64,000 nucleotides of DNA from Coriobacteriaceae bacterium AM100-PB1-1D-6A. GTDB taxonomy: Bacteria > Actinomycetota > Coriobacteriia > Coriobacteriales > Coriobacteriaceae. Location of the stretch: positions 124,001 through 188,000 of the forward strand of contig JAQDNC010000001.1 in assembly GCA_027660625.1 (NCBI GenBank), read 5' to 3'. A model generated the notes under the pieces. It was not told the DNA's origin, ran no database searches, and worked only from the letters and a program-made list of their open reading frames with translations. Below, in pieces: positions 58,512 through 64,000 of the stretch. Position numbers and translations under genes: made by a program. Each line of letters begins with the position of its first letter. The first letter of the stretch is position 1.

Positions 58512-59903
58512 ATGTTTATCGGAAGAACAGCGGAAATGTCCGAGCTCAATCGACTGTATGGCACGGGCTCCTTTGAGATGCCTGTGATTTACGGCCGCCG
58601 TCGCGTGGGTAAAACGCGCCTTATCACAGAGTTCATCCAAGGCAAGAAGGCTATTTACTTTCAAGCTCGTCGTACCAATGCGGAGGCAAACCTGCACGGC
58701 TTTAGCCAGGCGATACTTGCAGGCTCGGTTGGTGCTGCAGGCGTGTCGTTTCGTAGTCTTGACGAGGCGTTCGATGCATTGGCTACCATGGCTCGCACGG
58801 AGCGTTTGATTGTCGTGATTGACGAGTATCCCTATCTCGCCCAATCGAATCCCGAGATCAGCTCGTTGCTGCAAGACAAGATCGATCACTTGTACAAAGA
58901 GACCAAGCTCATGCTTATCCTGTGCGGGTCGTCGCTTTCGTTCATGGAAGAGCGGGTGCTGGGCTACGAGAGCCCACTATACGGTAGGCGTACGGCCCAG
59001 TTTAAGATCATGCCGCTCGATTTTACGACGACCCTCGGCCTGTGGCAGGGCATGAGTCGCGAAGACGCTGCGGTTTGCTATGGCATGACGGGCGGCATTC
59101 CTGCATATATCGAGAAAGTCGATCCTGTCGCACCGCTCAAGGACAACATCAAACGTCTTTTTCTTACTCCTACGGGCTATCTCTTTGAGGAGCCGAGTAA
59201 CCTGCTATTGCAAGAGTGCCGCAATCCCGAGCAATATGATGCGATCGTGCAAGCAATTGCTCAGGGGCGCTCGAAGATCTCGGAGATTGCGAGCTCTACG
59301 GGAATCCCTGCGAGCAACGTAAAGAGCTATGTGGATAAGCTGGCGTCGCTTGGGATTGTCGAGCGCGAGCTGCCCCTAAACGAGACGAGCAATAAGCGAG
59401 CCGTGTATCTGCTGAGCGACCAGATGTTTAGGTTCTGGTACAAGTTTGTGCCGCAGAACATTGGGCTGATTCAAAACGATATGGCCGAGATGGCGTATAA
59501 GCGCATTGAGCCGCACGTATCGGATTACATGGGTACGGTCTTTGAGCTTATATGCAGACAATACGTGTACGAACTCGCGCGCGCGGGCCAGCTCGATGTG
59601 GTTCCGGCGAGCGTCGGACGCTGGTGGGGGACGGACAATCGCACGCATACGCAGGAAGAAATCGACTTGATTGTTGACGATGGCGAGGGCACTGCGCTGT
59701 TTGCGGAGTGCAAATGGCGCAATGAGCCGGTGGGCGAGGATGTTCTGGAAAAACTCGTGTACCGAAGCGAGCTCTTTAGGCGGCAGCATAAAAGCTACGT
59801 GATCTTCTCGAAGCGTGGCTTTACGCAAGGATGTCAGGAAGCTGCGGCGAGCAGGGGAGATGCCAAGCTGATTTCGTTTGCCGAGATGTGCGAGCGGAGA
59901 TAA
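58512..59903 (+). CDS. AAA-type ATPase with DUF234 C-terminal domain
   Basis: The 463-residue protein has Walker A (YGRRRVGKTRL near residue 28) and Walker B (LIVVIDEYPYL near 103), then a winged-helix region near residues 260-310. The C-terminal DUF234 domain, with EEIDLIVDDGEGTALFAECKWR near 390-410, has a PD-(D/E)xK-like core (Asp, then Glu-x-Lys). Such archaeal-type ATPases occur in accessory and defence regions of gut bacteria, with unknown function. AAGGATGG precedes the ATG. The gene is bounded by palindrome arrays B and C and has a strong palindromic promoter. Confidence 0.88.
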   Translation: MFIGRTAEMSELNRLYGTGSFEMPVIYGRRRVGKTRLITEFIQGKKAIYFQARRTNAEANLHGFSQAILAGSVGAAGVSFRSLDEAFDALATMARTERLIVVIDEYPYLAQSNPEISSLLQDKIDHLYKETKLMLILCGSSLSFMEERVLGYESPLYGRRTAQFKIMPLDFTTTLGLWQGMSREDAAVCYGMTGGIPAYIEKVDPVAPLKDNIKRLFLTPTGYLFEEPSNLLLQECRNPEQYDAIVQAIAQGRSKISEIASSTGIPASNVKSYVDKLASLGIVERELPLNETSNKRAVYLLSDQMFRFWYKFVPQNIGLIQNDMAEMAYKRIEPHVSDYMGTVFELICRQYVYELARAGQLDVVPASVGRWWGTDNRTHTQEEIDLIVDDGEGTALFAECKWRNEPVGEDVLEKLVYRSELFRRQHKSYVIFSKRGFTQGCQEAAASRGDAKLISFAEMCERR

Positions 59904-59925
59904 CCAAGCGCGCTCTGATGTGATG

Positions 59926-60231
59926 CTCGGAATGGGATGCGCTTTCCTTTTGCAACCCTTGGCGGAAAGCGTGTCCCAGATTTCGGCTTCAGAATGGGAT
60001 GCCGTTTCCGGATCGGCCCTCAGGCGGAAACTACGACCCGGAATTTGGCTCCAAAACGGGATACGCTTTCCCGGTGGCATCTCTAGCGGAAACTGCATCC
60101 AGGAATGAGCTCTCGGAACGGGACACGCTTTCCCATCGGGGCTTCAAACGGAAACCGTGTTCCGGAATTGAGCCTCAGGGTGGGACGCATTTTCCGGTAG
60201 AGGCCTGGGACGGAAGGCGTGTCCCAGAATC
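59926..60231. repeat. 62-bp-period palindrome array C
   Basis: A half unit at 59926-59948 is followed by units at 59962, 60024, 60086 and 60148 and a half unit at 60210, all 62 bp apart. It begins about 23 bases after the ATPase stop. Short reading frames across it are by-products of the repeats. Confidence 0.9.
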
Positions 60232-60295
60232 CGGCTAATCCGATGGCCAGGTGGTTGAGCGAGCGGGCTCCGGGGCTCCATTACTGAAAATTCAT

Positions 60296-60324
60296 TTGTT
60301 AAACCTGGCAACCGTAGGTAGAAT
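60296..60324 (+). promoter_or_regulatory. Promoter of candidate antitoxin RNA
   Basis: TTGTTA (60296-60301) and TAGAAT (60319-60324) are 17 bases apart. The same promoter design (TTGTTA/TTGATT, 17, TACACT) occurs at 60731 and 61777. Confidence 0.65.
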
Positions 60325-60330
60325 AAAGTC

Positions 60331-60416
60331 GACGGCAGCCCAAGGGTGATAGCTGGGCAGCGCCGTTACTTAGTTCAAGGGGTCAATGCCTTAACGGCGT
60401 CGACCCCTCTTCTTTT
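60331..60416 (+). ncRNA. Candidate type I antitoxin small RNA
   Basis: The predicted transcript begins near 60331 and ends at a strong terminator: GGGGTC paired with GACCCC, with inner ATGCC/GGCGT pairs, then TCTTCTTTT (about 60378-60416). An upstream GCCCA/TGGGC hairpin is also present. Its 3' end overlaps the last codons and stop of the small ORF on the other strand by about 25 bases, as in the txpA/RatA and bsrG/SR4 arrangements. Confidence 0.55.
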
Positions 60417-60516
60417 GCTTCGTACGCTGCTTAAGTGCCTCGGAAAGTCCGATAAGCGCCGTGAGGAGCGAGACCAAAGCGGTCAGGAGCTTCACGAAAT
60501 CAATCAGATCGGTCAT
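60391..60516 (-). CDS. Small hydrophobic peptide, candidate type I toxin
   Basis: The 41-residue peptide starts at ATG 60516 with GGAGG 8 bases upstream; an in-frame upstream ATG at 60522 is too close to that site. It has a short acidic start (MTDLID), one hydrophobic helix of about 20 residues (FVKLLTALVSLLTALIGL) and a strongly basic tail (KKRGRRR), the usual build of membrane-acting type I toxins. A -10-like TAGAAT on the minus strand at 60581-60586 fits. I do not recognise a named family; toxicity is an inference from form and context. Confidence 0.6.
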   Translation of the reverse strand: MTDLIDFVKLLTALVSLLTALIGLSEALKQRTKQKKRGRRR

Positions 60517-60730
60517 GGGCATCACCTCCCGTCGCATGGAGGGCGCTGCCCGGCACATGGAACTGCCGTCAACAACTGCCATTCTATCAAAGCGCGGTCA
60601 TAAATACGAATATATGTTCGATAATAACAGCAACGTGATTCCCTCGAATAGCAGCCTTTCGTAAGGGCGGCAGAAGACGGCGCTGGGCGATTGGGGCTAG
60701 ACGCGCAGGTCTTCGTCACCGAAAGCCCGT

Positions 60731-60759
60731 TTGATTAACCAGCCCTCTGTAGGTACACT
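60731..60759 (+). promoter_or_regulatory. Promoter of duplicated small RNA, copy 1
   Basis: TTGATT (60731-60736) and TACACT (60754-60759) are 17 bases apart. Confidence 0.6.
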
Positions 60760-60765
60760 GCATAT

Positions 60766-60820
60766 TGATGGGCCCGGGATGACCGCTGATTCAAGTCACC
60801 GGGCCTAAATCTTTTTCATG
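60766..60820 (+). ncRNA. Candidate small RNA, copy 1
   Basis: After the promoter a stem GGCCCGG/CCGGGCC with inner TGAC/GTCA is followed by TAAATCTTTTTC, an intrinsic-terminator layout for a transcript of about 55 bases. It is almost identical to the segment at 61812. No toxin-like frame is evident opposite it. The rest of 60820-60985 shows nothing else clear. Confidence 0.5.
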
Positions 60821-60985
60821 CATTTGAATAGAGCGGGCAACTCTCTTGGGGCCGTCTGCATGGCGTGTGCCTGGCGCATGGTATTGCGCCCAGCTTTCAT
60901 GTCCGCGCGGCCACCTATCCTTACGGCAATGTAGCCGCCTATGTAGCAAGCGGCAGGCAACGGAGAAAGGCCCTAACCGTGTCAG

Positions 60986-61714
60986 TTGAAAAAGACGCCG
61001 GGTATCTCGGCTATCGATACGACGAACTTTGCGCGCCAGATTGTGCTGGACTTTGAGTTTGCGCCGGTGCCAAAGCAGCGCCAGCGCCGTGGACTGCGCA
61101 ATGAGATTATCGAGGTCGGCGCCGTCAAGCTCGATTACCACGGCAACGTTATGGGCGAGTTCTCGCAGTTTGTGCAGACGGAATTTACCGAAGGCGTTGC
61201 GTTTCCCGTCCGCGAGCTCACAGGTATATCGGCCGTGGACACCGCGATGGCCGACCCGCTCTACATGGTGATCAAAAGGCTCAGCGATTGGATCGGCCGC
61301 TACTCCGCCCAGATAGTTTGCTGGAGCGGGACGGACCGTCGACAGCTTATGACCGAGTGCCAGGCAAAGCAAATCGACCTTGCCGCATTTCCTACGGACT
61401 GGGCCGATCTGCAGGCGTTTTACACCTCGATCATGGACGTGGGCAGCCACGAGTGCGTCTCTTTGAATGACGCGGCGACGTGGTTTGGCATCGAGTTTGA
61501 CGAGTCGACGGGTCACGCCCACAGTGCCCTAGCCGACGCGCGCGTGACCGCCAAGTTGCTCAAGCAGGTGATGGACGGGGACTATCGCGTGAGTCCGCGT
61601 GCTCAGGAGATCCGCCAGCGGTGGGGGATGGGCGATCGAGCCCAGATGCGCCTTTCCAACAAGTGCCCCGAGCTGGGCGACCTGCTGCTGAAGCTGAAGG
61701 CGGAGGGGAGGTAG
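60986..61714 (+). CDS. DEDDh-type 3'-5' exonuclease (DnaQ-like)
   Basis: The 242-residue protein has the ExoI motif IVLDFEFAPV near residue 19 (DxE), an Asp in the middle motif near residue 110, and the ExoIII motif HAHSALADARVTAKLLKQV near 185 with His and Asp. It should remove nucleotides from 3' ends of DNA or RNA. The start TTG 60986 is forced by a stop four codons upstream, and the AAAGG site is farther away than usual, so expression may be weak or the start uncertain. It is flanked by two near-identical small-RNA cassettes. Confidence 0.85.
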   Translation: MKKTPGISAIDTTNFARQIVLDFEFAPVPKQRQRRGLRNEIIEVGAVKLDYHGNVMGEFSQFVQTEFTEGVAFPVRELTGISAVDTAMADPLYMVIKRLSDWIGRYSAQIVCWSGTDRRQLMTECQAKQIDLAAFPTDWADLQAFYTSIMDVGSHECVSLNDAATWFGIEFDESTGHAHSALADARVTAKLLKQVMDGDYRVSPRAQEIRQRWGMGDRAQMRLSNKCPELGDLLLKLKAEGR

Positions 61715-61776
61715 GGGGCGTTCAGTTGGTAGCCGAGGCAGTTGGGACGGTCGAGGTCGCGCTAACGAAAATCCAT

Positions 61777-61805
61777 TTGTTAAACCTGCTAGCCCTGGGT
61801 ACACT
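61777..61805 (+). promoter_or_regulatory. Promoter of duplicated small RNA, copy 2
   Basis: TTGTTA (61777-61782) and TACACT (61800-61805) are 17 bases apart. The upstream bases match those before 60296. Confidence 0.6.
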
Positions 61806-61811
61806 GCATAT

Positions 61812-61860
61812 CGATGGGCCCGGGATGACCGCTGATTCAAGTCACCGGTCCTAAATTCAT
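61812..61860 (+). ncRNA. Candidate small RNA, copy 2 (partly degraded)
   Basis: It is identical to copy 1 from the -10 through the stem region at all but 2 positions over about 57 bases. One change breaks a stem pair (CCGGTCC for CCGGGCC), and the T-run is lost, so termination here is doubtful. Confidence 0.45.
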
Positions 61861-61993
61861 ATCTATAGGTTTAACCGAATGGCTGACAAGCCTACGGGAC
61901 CTAAGATTCCATGGCATCGCGAATGGGCAGAACGTTGACTCTCGACTTCCCCTTCTATCTGCGTCAGATGGTCATTGGCTTCTGTTCCTTTGC

Positions 61994-61999
61994 TAGAAT
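61994..61999 (+). promoter_or_regulatory. Possible -10 element of the RHH-hsdM operon
   Basis: TAGAAT is preceded 16 bases upstream by TCATTG, a weak -35. It lies 45 bases before the RHH gene. Confidence 0.4.
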
Positions 62000-62043
62000 C
62001 AGAAGCACATTTGTATTGCATCATGCAATCGCGGGGGTTGCCA

Positions 62044-62250
62044 ATGAAATACGCCGAGCTTGTCGACGGAGAGGCCAAGACAGGCGAGCTCAAGAGCTTT
62101 CTTGTGGATGGCGAGAACGTTGCCGTGACCATCCGCATACCTAAAAACATGCGTGATGCGGCGAAGGACGCCGCTGCGCTTTCTGGCATCAGCTTTACCT
62201 CGCTGGTAAAGATGAGCCTCATCGAATATCTGACCAAGAAGGAGAAATAG
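62044..62250 (+). CDS. Ribbon-helix-helix DNA-binding protein
   Basis: The 68-residue protein has the RHH pattern: a beta strand VAVTIRIPKNM near residues 26-36, then two helices (RDAAKDAAALSG and SFTSLVKMSLIEYL). It probably binds DNA as a dimer and could act as an autorepressor or antitoxin-like regulator of the type I restriction locus. ATG 62044 has GGGGG upstream and gives the natural N-terminus. hsdM begins 2 bases after its stop, so they are co-transcribed. Confidence 0.8.
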   Translation: MKYAELVDGEAKTGELKSFLVDGENVAVTIRIPKNMRDAAKDAAALSGISFTSLVKMSLIEYLTKKEK

Positions 62251-62252
62251 CA

Positions 62253-64000
62253 GTGGCGGATAGCGACGATCTTATCAAGGCCGTTGGCGCCAATATTCAA
62301 GAGAAGGCATCTCTCATTTGGAGTGCCGCCGATACCCTGCGTGGCCCCTACAAGCCTCATGAGTACGGACTGGTCATCCTTCCTATGACCGTTATCAAAC
62401 GCTTCCACGACTGCCTTGAGCCCACGCACGATGCCGTTCTCGCCGCAGCTGAGAAATACAAAGCCTTTTCCGTGAAGGACGGCTTTTTGCGCGATGCCTC
62501 CGGCTACCCCTTCTACAACACCTCTAAGTTCACCTTCGAGACGCTCAAGGCCGACCCGGAGAACATCGAGGACAACTTCAAGGACTACATCAACGGGTTC
62601 TCGGACAACGTGCAGGACATCTTGGCACGCATGAAGTTCGCCGACCAGATCGAACGCCTCTCCGACCCAGACGCCCCGCTGCTCTACCAGGTCGTCTGCG
62701 ACTTCTGCAAGCCGCAGGCCGACATGTCGCCCGACAAGATCAAAGCTGTGGACATGGGCTACATCTTCGAGAACCTCATTCAGCGCTTCTCCGAGTCCTA
62801 CGACGAGGACGCCGGCGCTCACTTCACGAGCCGCGACATCGTGTACCTCATGACCGACCTGCTCATTCAGGCGGACCCGCACGTCTTCGACGGCGACCGC
62901 ATCACGAAGACCGTCTACGACCAGACCATGGGAACCTCGCAGATGCTCGGCTGCACCGAGGAGCGCCTGCGCCAGCTCGACGCCGAGGCCCGTGTAACCT
63001 GCTACGGTCAGGAGTTCAATCCCTTCACTTTCGGCATCGCGAAGGCGAGTGCGCTAATTCGTGGCGAGGACGACGCCAACATGCGCTTCGGAGATACCCT
63101 CTCCGCCGATAAGTTCGATGGCTTCAAGTTCGACTACTGCATTTCCAATCCACCCTTCGGTGACCCGTGGAATCCTCAGGCCCCCTCGGTGGAGAAGGAA
63201 TTCAAGACTGCCGGCGGTGGACGCTTCCCCGTTGAGAAGCTTCCCGCCAAGGGCGATGGTCAGATGCTCTTCGTGCTCAACGGCCTGTCTAAGCTCAAGG
63301 ACGACGGCGTGATGGCGATTGTCCAGGACGCGAGTCCGCTCTACAAGGGCAAGCCCGGCAGCGGCGAGGACAGCATCCGCCGATACGTGTTGGAGAACGA
63401 CTGGCTCGACGCGATCGTGCAGCTGCCCTGCGACTCGTTCTACAACACCGGCATCGCCACCTACGTTTGGCTCTTCAGCAAGGCGAAGGCACCGGAGCAT
63501 CGCGACCACGTGCTGCTCATCGACGCCTCCCGGTGCTTCGAGAAGCGCCGCAAGGGCATTGGCGACAAGAAGAACGACATCACCAAGTCCTGCCGCGACC
63601 TTATCGTCCAGGCGTACTCCGAGTATCGCGACGGCACTTGGACGGGCGCCGGGTCCAACGGACTAGAGGTCTCCGTCGAGGCGCGCCTGATGGAGACGGT
63701 CGAGTTTGGCTTCAACCGCGTTGCCGTGGAGAGCCCCGTCGTCGACGAGGACGGAGAACCCGTCCTTAACAAACGCGGGAAAATGCAGGCGGACAAGGCC
63801 AAGGAGGACACCGAGGACATCCCGCTCACTCAGGACATTGACGCCTATATCGAGCGCGAGGTACGCCCGTACAACAAGTACGCCTGGGTGGACAAGAAGA
63901 AGACCAAGGTGGGCTACACCGTCCCGTTCACGCGCGTGTTCTACAAGTACGCCGAGCTGGAGCCAGCTGACGAGATCGCCAAGCGCATCCTCGAGCACGA
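62253..64000 (+). CDS. hsdM: Type I restriction-modification system DNA methyltransferase subunit, truncated by window end
   Basis: About 582 residues are visible from GTG 62253. The N-terminal helical domain of HsdM is followed by the SAM-binding region (VYDQTMGTSQMLGC near residue 225, in place of the usual DPxxGTG form, as in one HsdM subgroup) and the adenine-methyltransferase motif IV NPPFGDPWNP near 298. The protein methylates adenine in the system's target site; specificity would come from an HsdS subunit, and cutting from HsdR, both outside the window. GGAG lies upstream of GTG within the preceding gene. Confidence 0.93.
   Translation, partial: MADSDDLIKAVGANIQEKASLIWSAADTLRGPYKPHEYGLVILPMTVIKRFHDCLEPTHDAVLAAAEKYKAFSVKDGFLRDASGYPFYNTSKFTFETLKADPENIEDNFKDYINGFSDNVQDILARMKFADQIERLSDPDAPLLYQVVCDFCKPQADMSPDKIKAVDMGYIFENLIQRFSESYDEDAGAHFTSRDIVYLMTDLLIQADPHVFDGDRITKTVYDQTMGTSQMLGCTEERLRQLDAEARVTCYGQEFNPFTFGIAKASALIRGEDDANMRFGDTLSADKFDGFKFDYCISNPPFGDPWNPQAPSVEKEFKTAGGGRFPVEKLPAKGDGQMLFVLNGLSKLKDDGVMAIVQDASPLYKGKPGSGEDSIRRYVLENDWLDAIVQLPCDSFYNTGIATYVWLFSKAKAPEHRDHVLLIDASRCFEKRRKGIGDKKNDITKSCRDLIVQAYSEYRDGTWTGAGSNGLEVSVEARLMETVEFGFNRVAVESPVVDEDGEPVLNKRGKMQADKAKEDTEDIPLTQDIDAYIEREVRPYNKYAWVDKKKTKVGYTVPFTRVFYKYAELEPADEIAKRILEH

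Noticed and set aside
56624..60231. CRISPR array
   Set aside because: Units are regular, but the repeat is a diverged 50-bp palindrome and the linkers are only 11-12 bp with partial similarity. There are no cas genes, so it is not a CRISPR.
59878..60238. Short open frames with repeated WDA/GxxF words
   Set aside because: They are translations of the 62-bp palindrome units; no ribosome site or codon signature supports them.
60791..61522. Minus-strand gene opposite the exonuclease
   Set aside because: The plus-strand frame has the DxE and HxxxxD exonuclease motifs; the minus-strand product has no recognisable motif.

Overview
The window looks like a chromosomal segment of a gut Coriobacteriia member, most likely Collinsella or a close relative. 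The evidence is high GC with G/C-ending codons, Actinobacteria-like ribosomal and RNA polymerase proteins, a FabK-type fatty acid operon, and a YgfK/SsnA/XdhD purine-type cluster typical of anaerobic gut bacteria. The genus is inferred from gene content; no database was searched.

Layout. 1-3281: end of a GH13 glycosidase, a UDG-superfamily glycosylase, an unrecognised protein and an aminotransferase. 3282-14420: L10 leader, rplJ-rplL, galU, rpoB-rpoC. 14500-16170: ECF sigma factor and membrane anti-sigma. 16440-20280: str operon rpsL-rpsG-fusA-rpsJ. 20338-31690: birA, divergent from a complete type II fatty acid operon (fabH-acpP-fabK-fabD-fabG-fabF-accB-fabZ-accC-accDA), then an orphan PTS EIIC. 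31780-33658: cation efflux protein and phosphoglycerate-mutase-like phosphatase. 33950-39957: rplC-rplD-rplW-rplB-rpsS-rplV-rpsC-rplP-rpmC-rpsQ-rplN-rplX, detached from rpsJ and stopping before rplE. 40231-45344: oxidoreductase, DeoR regulator, pseudouridine synthase, U32 peptidase. 45527-56515: ridA, a YheO-like regulator, an NCS2 permease, ssnA, ygfK, a polyferredoxin and a molybdenum hydroxylase, which together suggest anaerobic purine or related heterocycle use. 56620-64000: an accessory, defence-like region with three arrays of 62-bp-period palindromes, an AbiEi-like protein, a DUF234 ATPase, a candidate type I toxin-antitoxin pair, a DEDDh exonuclease, a ribbon-helix-helix protein and the start of a type I restriction-modification locus.

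The least explained structure is a family of three nested inverted repeats (about 3334-3550, 16463-16603, 33703-33839). Each has a conserved core, but the long outer arms are perfectly or almost perfectly paired and differ in sequence from copy to copy. Each sits just upstream of the promoter region of one of the three ribosomal-protein operons whose starts lie in the window. Other notable points are an alpha-CTD-like tail on RpoC, a remodelled RpoB fork loop 2, Arg88 in RpsL, an AccD-AccA fusion, structured leaders inside the ribosomal operons, and the 62-bp arrays around the ATPase gene.
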